A DNA stretch of 20,241 bases from positions 1-20,241 of the forward strand of contig CAZUZD010000088.1 of NCBI GenBank assembly GCA_964624465.1. Direction: 5' to 3'. The notes beneath the pieces were generated by a model, which saw nothing but the letters and a program-made list of their open reading frames with translations, had not been told where the DNA came from and did no database searches. This stretch comes from CAZUZD01 sp964624465 (GTDB taxonomy: Bacteria; Planctomycetota; Planctomycetia; Isosphaerales; Isosphaeraceae). The position numbers and the translations under genes are program-made. Shown here piece after piece: positions 1-7,634 of the stretch (position 1 is its first letter; each line of letters starts with the position of its first letter).

Positions 1-57
<57 letters not shown>

Positions 58-131
58 GACCGTAAATCCTTGCCGAACGCGAAGTAAGCGTACCCGCCGA
101 TGGTCGGCGGCGCGGCCTGAAGTGCTCTGGC

Positions 132-152
132 TCAGCAGTACCGTACTGCTGA
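132..152. promoter_or_regulatory. Palindrome upstream of integrase 1 (putative operator)
   Basis: TCAGCAGTAC, one central C, then GTACTGCTGA: a perfect 10-bp inverted repeat ending 26 bases before the integrase start codon at 179. A different perfect palindrome sits at the matching place before integrase 2 (13483-13504). It probably binds a dimeric repressor or the integrase itself. The half-site contains CAGTACC, also present in the operator at 12666-12714. Confidence 0.6.
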
Positions 153-178
153 ACGGCATGATTCAGGAGCCGCACCGC

Positions 179-1357
179 ATGCCGCGACGTGACGCCGTGC
201 CGAAGTACCGGCACCACAAGGCCCGCAATCTGGCTCTTGTCCATCTCAATGGCCGGGACCACTACCTGGGGCCCTACAACAGCCCCGAGAGCCGGGCCGA
301 GTACAACCGACTCGTCGCCCAGTGGCTGACCGGCGGTCGTAGCCTGCCGATCCAGCCGAGCGAGCGGCCCGGCCTGCTGATGGTCGAGCTGATCGCCGCG
401 TACTGGCGGTACGCCGAAGGGCACTACCGGCACGAGGGCAAGCCGTCCCGGGAGCTGGTGAACATCCGGCACGCGCTGGCCCCGGTCAAATCCCTGTTCG
501 GCCACAAGCCGGCCTCGGAGTTCGGGCCGGCCGCCTACAAGACGGTCCGCGCGGAGATGATCCGGACCGGCCTGTGCCGGACCACAATCCAGAACCGACT
601 CGGGAAGATCCGGCGCCTGATCCGATGGGCCGTGGCTGAAGAGCTGGTGCCCGCGGATACGCTGCACCGGATCCAGGCCGTGCCCGGTCTGCGACCTGGT
701 CGGGAGGGGGTGCGCGAGCGCCCGCCGGTCCAGGCCCTGGCCGACGACCAGATCGAGCCCGTCTTGCCGCACCTGCCCCCACCGATCCGCGCGATGGTCG
801 AGCTCCAGCGCCTGACCGGCATGCGGCCCGGCGAGGTCACCGCGATGACCATGGGGGCAATCGACCGGTCCGGTGAGCTCTGGATCTACCGGCCGGCGCA
901 TCACAAGACCGCCGTCTATGGCAAAGAGCGGCGGATCCTGCTGGGCCCCAAGGCGCAGGAGCTGCTAGCGCCCTGGCTCAAGGCCGACCCCGATGCAGCC
1001 CTCTTCAGCCCCCGCGACTGGATGGCCCGGCGTCAGGCCGAGAGGCGAGCGGCCCGCAAGACACCCATGACGCCATCCCAGCGGGCGCGACGGCCGAAGG
1101 CACGCCCGAAGCGCGAGCCCGGCGAGCGATATGACCGGGTGAGCTACGGGCAGGCGATCGCCCGAGCCTGCCGGAAGGCCGGCGTCCCGAGCTGGGGGCC
1201 GAACCGGCTGCGGCACAGCGTGGCGACCCGCATCCGGCGAGAGTTCGGCCTCGAGGCCGCCCAGGTCGTGCTCGGCCACTCCCGCGCCGACGTCACCCAG
1301 ATCTACGCGGAGGCCGACACCGCCCAGGCCGTGGAGGTTATGCGCCGGATTGGGTGA
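179..1357 (+). CDS. Tyrosine recombinase (integrase) of element 1
   Basis: A 392-aa site-specific recombinase, expected to integrate and excise element 1 at the tRNA-Gly 3' end. The N-terminal third resembles an arm/core-binding region (GRDHYLG motif near residue 27), followed by a SAM-like core-binding domain and the catalytic domain. Catalytic residues visible: R216 in TGMRPGE, a conserved HHKT segment, R345 in NRLRH, H367 in LGHS and nucleophile Y376 in QIYAE. The usual first His of the HxxR box is Asn (N342). The start at 179 was chosen because AGGAG at 165-169 is 9 bases upstream and because the second integrase aligns from its first Met (MP..) at the same distance from its att site. Upstream GTG (122) and ATG (158) are in frame but less likely. 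The insert of basic residues between the HHKT region and the R box also occurs in integrase 2. Confidence 0.93.
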   Translation: MPRRDAVPKYRHHKARNLALVHLNGRDHYLGPYNSPESRAEYNRLVAQWLTGGRSLPIQPSERPGLLMVELIAAYWRYAEGHYRHEGKPSRELVNIRHALAPVKSLFGHKPASEFGPAAYKTVRAEMIRTGLCRTTIQNRLGKIRRLIRWAVAEELVPADTLHRIQAVPGLRPGREGVRERPPVQALADDQIEPVLPHLPPPIRAMVELQRLTGMRPGEVTAMTMGAIDRSGELWIYRPAHHKTAVYGKERRILLGPKAQELLAPWLKADPDAALFSPRDWMARRQAERRAARKTPMTPSQRARRPKARPKREPGERYDRVSYGQAIARACRKAGVPSWGPNRLRHSVATRIRREFGLEAAQVVLGHSRADVTQIYAEADTAQAVEVMRRIG

Positions 1358-1486
1358 TTGTGCGGGCGCTCGGATTGCGAGGGCGAGCAAATCCAATGTT
1401 TTTCTCGCGAGGCCCTCCGATTGCCCCCGTCGAAGGCCCGATAAGAGGTGCTGTGGAACCACTCGATTGACCCGCGAGGAATCCCA

Positions 1487-1852
1487 ATGCACACCGAATC
1501 GCGCGCCGGCACCTCGGGATCTGACTCGCTTTCGCAAGTCCCGGACTACGTCACCCCGTCGCAGATCGCCCGGCGGATGCCGCCAAACCGCGGCGACCGT
1601 CCGGTCCACATCGCGACCGTCATCCGGTACGTGACCACCGGCGTCGCGTTGAGCGACGGGTCGCGCCTGAAGCTGCGAGCCGTCCGATTCCCCGGCGGCT
1701 GGCGCTCGACCTGGCCCTGGGTCCAGGAGTTCATTGACCGGCTGACCGCCGACCGCACTGGCGGAGCCGAGCCGCACCATCGACCCGATAAGACCGCTCG
1801 GTCGCGCTCGGTCGAGAGCGCCGAGCGGTATCTGGCCGCCGCAGGCTTCTGA
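1487..1852 (+). CDS. DUF1580-like small protein, possible excisionase
   Basis: A 121-aa protein. Residues about 20-90 (VTPSQIARRMP..., HIATVIRYVTTGV, RLKLRAVRFPGGWRSTWPWVQEFI) match the pattern I recall for planctomycete DUF1580 proteins: a short helix-turn-helix that picks a row, then a wing with a G-R-L-K-L-x-A-V-R core, as in excisionase/MerR-like DNA-binding folds. Position directly after the integrase fits an excision-directionality role, which is inference. The start at 1487 has GAGGA six bases upstream; a GTG at 1448 would add 13 residues and lacks comparable support. The tail from residue 90 is polar and probably disordered. A strong hairpin follows seven bases after the stop. Confidence 0.7.
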   Translation: MHTESRAGTSGSDSLSQVPDYVTPSQIARRMPPNRGDRPVHIATVIRYVTTGVALSDGSRLKLRAVRFPGGWRSTWPWVQEFIDRLTADRTGGAEPHHRPDKTARSRSVESAERYLAAAGF

Positions 1853-1858
1853 ACGCGA

Positions 1859-1890
1859 GAAGGCCCGGAGCTTCAGTGCTCCGGGCCTTC
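1859..1890 (+). terminator. 13-bp GC-rich hairpin after the int/DUF1580 genes
   Basis: GAAGGCCCGGAGC, loop TTCAGT, GCTCCGGGCCTTC: a perfect 13-bp stem. A second, outer pairing CGCGAG (1854-1859) with CTCGCG (1897-1902) may prolong it. There is no T tract, so intrinsic termination is likely but not certain. It separates the integration genes from the replication genes. Confidence 0.65.
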
Positions 1891-1964
1891 GGCAATCTCG
1901 CGTTTGCGATCGGTGGCACCCGATCGCGTGGCTTCAACTGCGGCTCCAGAATCGTAGGCGAATC

Positions 1965-2399
1965 GTGCGACCAAAACAAGCGACGAACCTGATCGGCCGG
2001 TTCACGTACCTGCCCGCTGGCGAGTTCGGCCGGGCCTGCGAGAACATGGCCCGGCAGCTGGCCGACGAGTTGCTCGACGAGAGGCGCGGCCTCGATCCCG
2101 AGTCCGACCGCGGCCCGAGCGACGAGTTCTGGCGCCTCTGGGACAGGATGGACCAGGCCTGCCCCTCGGCCCTGCAACCCGGCGAAATCGTCTGGGTCGC
2201 CATGGCGAGGGTCAGCGACCTGGTCGACCTGATCTCGGACGTGATCAAGGATCTGTGTCCGGCCAGCTGTCCCAGCTGCGGCGGACGCTGGTCGGTCCGG
2301 CCGGGCCCCCACACCGACATGGCTGTGGTGGTGGTCTGTCGTCTCTGCGGCCTCCGCGCCCACGGCTTCACCGATGAGCCGGAAGGGGGTGCCGAGTGA
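1965..2399 (+). CDS. Zinc-ribbon protein upstream of primase-helicase
   Basis: A 144-aa protein not recognised as a named family. The C-terminal part holds two CxxC pairs (CPSCGG about residues 102-107 and CRLCG about 126-130) spaced about 20 residues apart, a typical zinc ribbon. The N-terminal 90 residues are predicted helical (FGRACENMARQLADELL and VSDLVDLISDVIKDL). Its stop codon overlaps the GTG start of the primase-helicase by two bases, so the two are translationally coupled and probably work together in replication initiation. The GTG start at 1965 lacks a strong ribosome binding site; an internal ATG at 2046 is possible but would remove a well-formed helical region. Confidence 0.6.
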   Translation: MRPKQATNLIGRFTYLPAGEFGRACENMARQLADELLDERRGLDPESDRGPSDEFWRLWDRMDQACPSALQPGEIVWVAMARVSDLVDLISDVIKDLCPASCPSCGGRWSVRPGPHTDMAVVVVCRLCGLRAHGFTDEPEGGAE

Positions 2400-4804
2400 T
2401 CATGCCGGCCGCCGGAACCCCTGGCCACCCCATCGACCTCGACGAAGTGCGGCGGGCGCTCCTGCTGCTGCTTGATCCTGATGGCTGGCATGAGATCCGG
2501 TACTGTCCGCCCAAGGACGCTGCGGACCCGACCGACCGCGCGGTTTCGGCTCCGGTCAACCTGACGGACCTGGACGCCGCCGTCTCGGAGGTGGCGGGAA
2601 TTGCGAGTTGGAACGGGGCGGGGTCGATTTACGTCACGCTGAACCCCGCTGACGAGTTGAAGGGCGCGGCGACCGACAAGGACGTGACTCGACGTCGGTG
2701 GATTCTCGTCGACGTCGACCCGGTCAAGGCCCAGGGTCACCAGGGCGATTCCGCCAGCGACCAGGAGCACGACCAGGCCCTCGAGGTCGGCCGGGACATT
2801 GCCGAGTACCTCAGCGCGAACGACTGGCCGAACCCGGTCGCGATCGACTCTGGCAACGGCTACCACCTGATCTACCGCGTCGACCTACCCAATGACGCCG
2901 CGTCGAAGTCGCTCGTGAAGGGCGTGTTGCACGCGCTCCGGTCACGATGGCCGGCGGTCGACACGTCGGTGTTCAACGCCAGCCGGATCAGCAAACTTCC
3001 CGGGACCTGGGCCAGGAAGGGCGAGCACACCGCCGAGCGGCCGCACCGGATCTGCCGCATCCTCAGCGCCCCGGTCGAACCCGAGGCCGTGCCGGTCGAG
3101 CTGCTGAAGGCCCTGGCCAGGCCGGCTGGCGACGGCGCCCAGGCGGCCCAGGAACGGCGGCGTCCCAATCCGTCGCTGGACGACCTGCTCTGGAAGATGA
3201 CCCAGGGCGGCGACCGGCGAGCGGCGTGGGCGCGGAAGGCGATGGAAGGCGAGATGCTCACCGTGGCATTGGCCAAGGATGGCGAGCGGAACATCCAGCT
3301 GAACAAGTCTGCCTTCCTCATCGGCCAGAGGCTCCACCTGGGGTTGTCCGAGGCCGAGGCCCGTGCGGGTCTGATGCAGGTCGCCACCCGCCTCGGGCTG
3401 TCCGATGCCGAGGCAGGGGACACGATTGACCGCGCCTTCATCAAGGGCAAGCAGGAACCCCACCCGGGGCCCCAGCTGGAGGACCGCGACACCCCCAAGG
3501 GGGCCTCGACCAACGGTCAGCACAAGGCCGCAGCGAACGGCCAGGCAAACGGCCAGGCCGCCGAGGGGATGGCAGCCCTATCCAACGAAGAGCTCGGCAT
3601 CCTGGACGCCGACAGCATCCAGCCTCGGAACGTCTCGGAGCTGTGGGCGGGTCGGATCAATGTCGGCAAGCTCAACCTGATCGTCGGCGAGTCGGGCGAT
3701 GGCAAGAGCCAGACCGCCTATCGGACCGCCGCCGCTGTCACTGACCCGGACGTCACGATGCCGGACGGAACCCCGGCGCTGGACCACGGGACGGTCCTGA
3801 TCATCGCGCCCGAGGACGGTGCTGCCGATACGCTGGTGCCCCGCCTGAAGGCCGCTGGCGCCAACACGGCCAGGGTCAAGATCCTGACTGCGAAGGTGAA
3901 AGTGGAGGGGAAGAACGGGCCCCAGGTGTCGATCATGTCGTTCCAGGATCTGGCCTACTGGCGATTGGTCATCAACCGCATCGGCAACGTCAAGCTCCTG
4001 ATTGCGGACCCGATCCCAAGCTGCCTGGGCCGCGGCGTCAACGACTATCGCAACCAGGAGGTCCGCCTGGTCCTGGAGCCGTTCGTTGACCTGCTGGACG
4101 AGCTGGGCGTGGCCCTGCTGGGCGTCACCCACCTCGGCAAGTCGCCCGACCTGAAGAACCCCAGTCACAAGATCCTGGGATCGGTCGCCTACGCTGCCAT
4201 CAGCCGCAGCACCCACTTCACGGTGCGGGATCCGGAGACGCCAGGGCGCCGGATCCTGTGCCATGAGAAGTCCACCTATGGGCCGCCTTGCGGATCGCTG
4301 GCGTTCACTATCGAGCCGTTCGAGGTCGTGCGACCCGATGGCGAGATCGTGCGGACGTCGCGCGTCGCGTACGAGCTCGGCACGGTGGACGCCAGCGCCT
4401 CGGACCTGATGAACGCCGACCGGGGTGGCGGTAAGAAGCGAGGCCCCGCACCCGCGAAGTCCCGCAAGGTGGCCGAGTGGCTGTTCGACTACCTGAACGG
4501 CCACGGGGGAAGCCGGGTGCTCGCCGCGATCATCAACGATGCTGGCGAAGCCGGTCACGTCGGCGGTCAGAAGCCGGACGGCAAATGGTCCGGGGTCGCC
4601 AGCTTGTACGACGCCCGCGCCCGGCTGGCGGACCTCGAAGGCGACCGGGCCGGGCACGAGGTGCTCGACTACCGCGGCCCGTGCAAGCCTGGGGGGCGTG
4701 ATGTCGTTCACTGGACCCTGCGACCTGTAGCCCAGCCGCGGACGCCACAAGAGCCGGCAGAGGAAGCCCCATGCGACGTCTGGGAGATGGAGGCCGTGGC
4801 ATGA
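2396..4804 (+). CDS. Primase-helicase (AEP-like primase fused to RepA-like AAA+ ATPase)
   Basis: An 802-aa replication protein. The N-terminal region (about 1-230) resembles archaeo-eukaryotic-type primases of plasmids and phages: metal-binding DVDP at 106-109, SGNGYH at 152-157, and a later conserved block (FNASRISKLPGTWARKG). The middle (about 400-620) is a RepA/AAA_25-like P-loop ATPase with Walker A GESGDGKS (K437) and Walker B LLIADP (D538), followed by GVTHLGKS. The C-terminal part (about 680-800) is a winged-helix-like segment rich in charged residues. The GTG start at 2396 has GGAAGGGGG about seven bases upstream and overlaps the previous stop. ATG at 2402 would be an alternative. The protein probably opens the iteron-containing origin right behind it and makes primers. 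Its presence argues for autonomous or inducible replication of the element. Confidence 0.85.
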   Translation: MIMPAAGTPGHPIDLDEVRRALLLLLDPDGWHEIRYCPPKDAADPTDRAVSAPVNLTDLDAAVSEVAGIASWNGAGSIYVTLNPADELKGAATDKDVTRRRWILVDVDPVKAQGHQGDSASDQEHDQALEVGRDIAEYLSANDWPNPVAIDSGNGYHLIYRVDLPNDAASKSLVKGVLHALRSRWPAVDTSVFNASRISKLPGTWARKGEHTAERPHRICRILSAPVEPEAVPVELLKALARPAGDGAQAAQERRRPNPSLDDLLWKMTQGGDRRAAWARKAMEGEMLTVALAKDGERNIQLNKSAFLIGQRLHLGLSEAEARAGLMQVATRLGLSDAEAGDTIDRAFIKGKQEPHPGPQLEDRDTPKGASTNGQHKAAANGQANGQAAEGMAALSNEELGILDADSIQPRNVSELWAGRINVGKLNLIVGESGDGKSQTAYRTAAAVTDPDVTMPDGTPALDHGTVLIIAPEDGAADTLVPRLKAAGANTARVKILTAKVKVEGKNGPQVSIMSFQDLAYWRLVINRIGNVKLLIADPIPSCLGRGVNDYRNQEVRLVLEPFVDLLDELGVALLGVTHLGKSPDLKNPSHKILGSVAYAAISRSTHFTVRDPETPGRRILCHEKSTYGPPCGSLAFTIEPFEVVRPDGEIVRTSRVAYELGTVDASASDLMNADRGGGKKRGPAPAKSRKVAEWLFDYLNGHGGSRVLAAIINDAGEAGHVGGQKPDGKWSGVASLYDARARLADLEGDRAGHEVLDYRGPCKPGGRDVVHWTLRPVAQPRTPQEPAEEAPCDVWEMEAVA

Positions 4805-4833
4805 CTGCGACCCGTCGCGCCTTCATAACCCGC

Positions 4834-5040
4834 CGGTATCTCCGATACTCCGAACCTTGTGGCCACGCAACAGGTTCGGTCGGTTCGAGCCAACCGGAGG
4901 AACTCCGAACCAACCTCGAATCTCCGAACCGTCGCATGTCCGGGTTCGGAGTATCGGAGTTTTCCGTTCCGGTTCGGAGATTCGGTTCGGAATATAACTC
5001 TCTATATAGTAATAGGTTCGGAGTATCGAAGTTAATCCGG
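4834..5040. repeat. Iteron array with AT-rich tract: putative replication origin
   Basis: Copies of GGTTCGGAGTATCG occur at 4843-4856 (minus), 4943-4956 (plus) and 5015-5028 (plus). Copies of the variant GGTTCGGAGATTCG occur at 4917-4930 (minus) and 4971-4984 (plus). A half-match GGTTCGGAGT lies at 4902-4911 (minus), and shorter TTCGG pieces at 4871-4889 and 4981-4990. The run at 4991-5014 (AATATAACTCTCTATATAG and following) is far more AT-rich than its surroundings and would serve as unwinding element. Mixed orientation, position directly after the primase-helicase and lack of another job for the DNA all support an origin. Copies also read as FGVSE/FGSEY in one frame, but I regard that frame as fortuitous. 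Confidence 0.75.
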
Positions 5041-5074
5041 GTGTGGGTGAGCGATTGCAGGAGGACCGCCCGCA

Positions 5075-5344
5075 ATGCCCGCTGACCACCGACCCACCAC
5101 CGGCCCTGTCACCGTCGCCCAGTGGATCCAGGCCCTGGCCCGGCAGCAGGCGAGCAAGGGCGGCCCTCGAGGGCCCCGACCCCCGGACGATGGCGAGCCG
5201 CAGCAGGGGCCAGGGGGAGCCCCGCACGGTCGCCGCCTGACCCGTTTCCGCTGGGCGCAGTGGAAAGGGCAGTGGAATCGATTCACCCCGGACGGCTACG
5301 AAAAGCTACAGATCCGGGGCCGTCCCAGGCCGGGGAGAGGCTAG
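5075..5344 (+). CDS. Hypothetical small basic protein next to the origin
   Basis: An 89-aa protein with no recognised family. It is preceded by a perfect AGGAGG (5059-5064) ten bases before ATG 5075. A proline/glycine-rich middle separates an N-terminal helix (VTVAQWIQALARQQ) from a C-terminal aromatic-basic segment (RFRWAQWKGQWNRFTPDGYEKL). The basic, Trp-rich tail suggests nucleic-acid contact. It is transcribed away from the iterons and may be an accessory replication or copy-control protein, which is inference from position only. Confidence 0.5.
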   Translation: MPADHRPTTGPVTVAQWIQALARQQASKGGPRGPRPPDDGEPQQGPGGAPHGRRLTRFRWAQWKGQWNRFTPDGYEKLQIRGRPRPGRG

Positions 5345-5602
5345 CAAAAGCTAGCATCCGGCACCCGTCCGGGGCCCCGAAGTGAACGGCTGTGCGGTTG
5401 AAAAAAGTGTCATTTTCGGGCCGCGATGCAGGTACGGAAAAGTACGGTTCTCAACCCGGATCGGAGGGCAGTGAAAAGCAGTATCCAGGCCACCGCACGG
5501 CCGACACCGTCGATGGATTCCAGTGTTTCTCATGATCTCATGTGGTAGAATTGAGTTATCTGGTTCCGGGTGCCGACTGGCACCGCGAGGGAGGGCAGGA
5601 CC
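5345..5602. promoter_or_regulatory. Gene-free leader with extended -10 promoter for the long operon
   Basis: No convincing gene. GCTAGC-AAAA-GCTAGC (5340-5355) forms a small hairpin over the previous stop codon. GTACGG is directly repeated at 5432-5437 and 5442-5447, and TCTCATG at 5528-5534 and 5536-5542. TGGTAGAAT at 5543-5551 fits an extended -10 element (TGn plus TAGAAT) with no good -35, placing transcription start near 5558, 45 bases before ATG 5603. This would drive the 5603-11122 operon. The region is less GC-rich than the genes around it. Confidence 0.45.
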
Positions 5603-5878
5603 ATGACCGCCGACGACCGAATCCGCCAGGCCGAGCGCGCGTTCGAGACCGGCACCATCAGCCGGAAGGCGATGCTCGCGATCATCGACCAGGTCGAGGC
5701 CGAGGACCGCCGGCCGACCGTGGCGAGCCGACCCGCGCCAAGCCCCGCCAGCCGCCCGAGCACCAAGGCCCTGACTCGCCCGAGCACCAAGGCGGCCCCG
5801 GCCGAGCTGGGCCGGATCCTGACCCGGCTCGACGGGCTGACCCGCGCCCTGCCCAGCATCCTGGCGGACCACCGCTGA
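5603..5878 (+). CDS. Hypothetical protein, first gene of tape-measure operon
   Basis: A 91-aa protein of unknown family. Residues 1-35 (DDRIRQAERAFETGTISRKAMLAIIDQVEAEDRR) form two likely helices resembling a short helical hairpin; the middle is Pro/Ser/Ala-rich and contains a tandem repeat of RPSTKA; the end (LGRILTRLDGLTRALPSIL) is amphipathic. ATG 5603 is preceded by GAGGGAGGGCAGGA and by the extended -10 promoter; an earlier in-frame start at 5570 would lie before this ribosome binding site. The stop overlaps the next ATG (TGATG), so the pair is coupled. The repeat-linker-helix layout is reminiscent of small scaffold-like proteins, but no function can be assigned. Confidence 0.55.
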   Translation: MTADDRIRQAERAFETGTISRKAMLAIIDQVEAEDRRPTVASRPAPSPASRPSTKALTRPSTKAAPAELGRILTRLDGLTRALPSILADHR

Positions 5879-6132
5879 TGGCCGCCAGCGCCCGGTCGCT
5901 GACCTGGACCGAGGCCCGCGCCTGGCTGCACTGCGACGGCTGCGGCCGCCCGGCACGCCAGGCCCGGCCGCACCTGGAGGCCTGGCCGTGGGCGGGGCCG
6001 ATCGCCCGCACGGTCGCCCGCCTGGTCAACCGCCTGACCGGCTGGCGCTGCCTGGAGTGCGCCTGCCGGATCCCGACCCACGACGTGCAGATCCTGACCC
6101 GGCTGCACGAGGACACCGAAACGAGGGACTGA
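5878..6132 (+). CDS. Small zinc-ribbon protein
   Basis: An 84-aa protein. CDGC (about residues 19-22) and CLEC (about 59-62) with a further Cys two positions later make a two-knuckle zinc-binding pattern separated by a basic helical stretch (ARTVARLVNRLTG). The start overlaps the preceding stop by one base (TGATG). No named family was recognised. It is one of three small zinc-ribbon proteins in this element (others at 1965-2399 and 10096-10629). Nucleic-acid binding or protein bridging is plausible. Confidence 0.55.
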   Translation: MAASARSLTWTEARAWLHCDGCGRPARQARPHLEAWPWAGPIARTVARLVNRLTGWRCLECACRIPTHDVQILTRLHEDTETRD

Positions 6133-6136
6133 GCCG

Positions 6137-7045
6137 ATGACGTTCGCCTCCGACGCCGCCCTGGCGGCCCTGAAGAACCTGCCCGACGCCGAGACTCCAT
6201 TTCCGGCCGCCCCCGGGACCGGCCCGTCGCTGGTGCGGCTGAGCTCGGTGGCCGATGTGCTCGACCTGCAGTTCCCCGCGCTGGAGCGGCGAGCGATGGC
6301 CCTGGGGATCGACCTGCCCGCCCGGCGCGTCGATGGCCAGGACCGCCCGTTCATCGCCCTGGCCGACCTGCCGGCCCTGGTCGCCCCGGAGGCCGTCGAG
6401 GCCGTCAAGCGGGCCGTCGAGGGCGGGGACAAGCTGCTCCAGACGCTGAGCACTGACTGGCTGGAGGCCTGCGACGTGGGCGACCTGCTGGGCTATCGGC
6501 TCGGCAGCGCCACGGCCCGGCTCCGCGGCGTGGCCTGGCGTCCGGCCGGCGGTTCGGTCGGCCGCGCCTTCGCCCGCGCCGCCGTCCGGGGCCTGAAGCA
6601 GCTGCTGGACGCCGAGGCCCGGATCGAGGACGTGGCCGAGGACTGGTTCCCGGCCGCCGAACACGTCGAGTTCATCCAGGGCATCGTCACGAACGGGGGC
6701 ATGTTCCTGTCGCTCGACGAGGCCGAGGACCGTGCCCTGGCCCCCCGCGACGAACAGGGCCGCCCGATCAGCCGGGAGCAGCGCCAGGCCGCCCGCGAGA
6801 TGATCGCCGCCCACCGCCTGCCCCTGACCGGCATCCGGTTCAGCCGCTCGGTGAACGTCGGCCGGTTCCGCACCAACTCCGGGCCGATCCGGTTCAACGG
6901 CTGGGACGCGTTCCGGCTGCACGGGGTGCTGATCCACCCGGCCCGCGAGGCCGAGTACCTCGAGCGCCTGGCCGCCGCCCTGGCCAGCATCGCCCCGCCC
7001 GAGCCCAGGGCCCGACCCAAGGCCAGGGCGACCGCCACCGCCTGA
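6137..7045 (+). CDS. Hypothetical 302-aa protein with HTH-like module
   Basis: ATG 6137 lies four bases after the previous stop, with ACGAGGG nine bases upstream. Residues about 30-85 (LSSVADVLDL... RRAMALGIDLPARRVDGQDRPFIALADLPALV) share a spaced pattern with the C-terminal half of the 141-aa protein at 7209-7634 (RALGVEL...DGGPFIARASLADAL): a helix-turn-helix with a wing that reads PFIA. The rest is mixed alpha/beta, with a segment SRSVNVGRFRTNSGPIRFNGWDAF of beta character near residue 235 and a Pro/Ala/Arg-rich tail. I do not recognise a family. It could be a structural, packaging or regulatory protein of the element. A 13-bp hairpin follows the gene. Confidence 0.6.
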   Translation: MTFASDAALAALKNLPDAETPFPAAPGTGPSLVRLSSVADVLDLQFPALERRAMALGIDLPARRVDGQDRPFIALADLPALVAPEAVEAVKRAVEGGDKLLQTLSTDWLEACDVGDLLGYRLGSATARLRGVAWRPAGGSVGRAFARAAVRGLKQLLDAEARIEDVAEDWFPAAEHVEFIQGIVTNGGMFLSLDEAEDRALAPRDEQGRPISREQRQAAREMIAAHRLPLTGIRFSRSVNVGRFRTNSGPIRFNGWDAFRLHGVLIHPAREAEYLERLAAALASIAPPEPRARPKARATATA

Positions 7046-7127
7046 GCCTGCGCCCACCTGCCACGCCTCCGGCCTGACGACCCTGGCCATTCCCGGTGGC
7101 CGCTCGTCGTCAACGCCGTCGAGTGCG

Positions 7128-7165
7128 GGCCCCCGGAGGGGACCGACCCTCACCCTCCGGGGGCC
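7128..7165 (+). terminator. 13-bp GC-rich hairpin between operon genes
   Basis: GGCCCCCGGAGGG (7128-7140), a 12-base loop, then CCCTCCGGGGGCC (7153-7165). Perfect 13-bp stem, no T tract. It lies in the only long gap (7046-7208) inside the rightward operon, so it may be a partial terminator that lowers expression of the tape-measure genes or a processing site. Confidence 0.5.
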
Positions 7166-7208
7166 TGAATCACCCGCCCCGATCCCACCCATCCGCGAGC
7201 CCTCGCCC

Positions 7209-7634
7209 ATGCCGACCGTCGACCTGAAGACGCTGCACGAGACCGACGCCCGCGCGTTGCAGTTCGAGTGGCGCACCATGCAGAACGCCGCCATCGGGCT
7301 GGGGCTGCTGCCCGCCTGGGCGTCGGGGTCGAACACGGCGACCCTGCTCGATGCCGCCGCGGCCGACCAGCTGCTCGAGCACCTGGTGGCGACCTACGTC
7401 GACACACCCCCGCCGATCGAGGGGCTGATCAGCCTGCCCGCCCTGGCCCGGCACCTGGCCCTGGACGCCGGCACGCTGGCGAACCAGGCCAGGGCCCTCG
7501 GCGTCGAGCTCCACGACGGTCACAAGGATGGCGGCCCGTTCATCGCCCGCGCGAGCCTGGCCGATGCGTTGCGGGGCGACGGGCCCCGCGCCGCCGCCGC
7601 CCTCGCCCGCCTGGATGCCGAGGCCACCCGATGA
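7209..7634 (+). CDS. Hypothetical protein with C-terminal HTH-like module
   Basis: A 141-aa protein. Residues 1-70 are helical with the segment LQFEWRTMQNAAIGLGLLPAW; residues about 75-125 (SLPALARHLALDAGTLANQARALGVEL... GGPFIARASLADAL) look like a MerR/HTH_17-type helix-turn-helix plus wing. The module resembles one in the 302-aa product of the gene upstream. It begins after the hairpin gap and overlaps the next gene through ATGA, so it is coupled to it. The ribosome binding site is weak (GAGCCC). Function unknown. Confidence 0.55.
   Translation: MPTVDLKTLHETDARALQFEWRTMQNAAIGLGLLPAWASGSNTATLLDAAAADQLLEHLVATYVDTPPPIEGLISLPALARHLALDAGTLANQARALGVELHDGHKDGGPFIARASLADALRGDGPRAAAALARLDAEATR

Noticed and set aside
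4801..5085. Frame starting with an ATGA overlap after the primase-helicase, 94 codons
   Set aside because: It consists largely of translated iterons (FGVSE, FGSEY, FGVSK), overlaps the better supported gene at 5075 that has a perfect AGGAGG, and has no protein-like pattern of its own. The overlap start keeps a small chance open.
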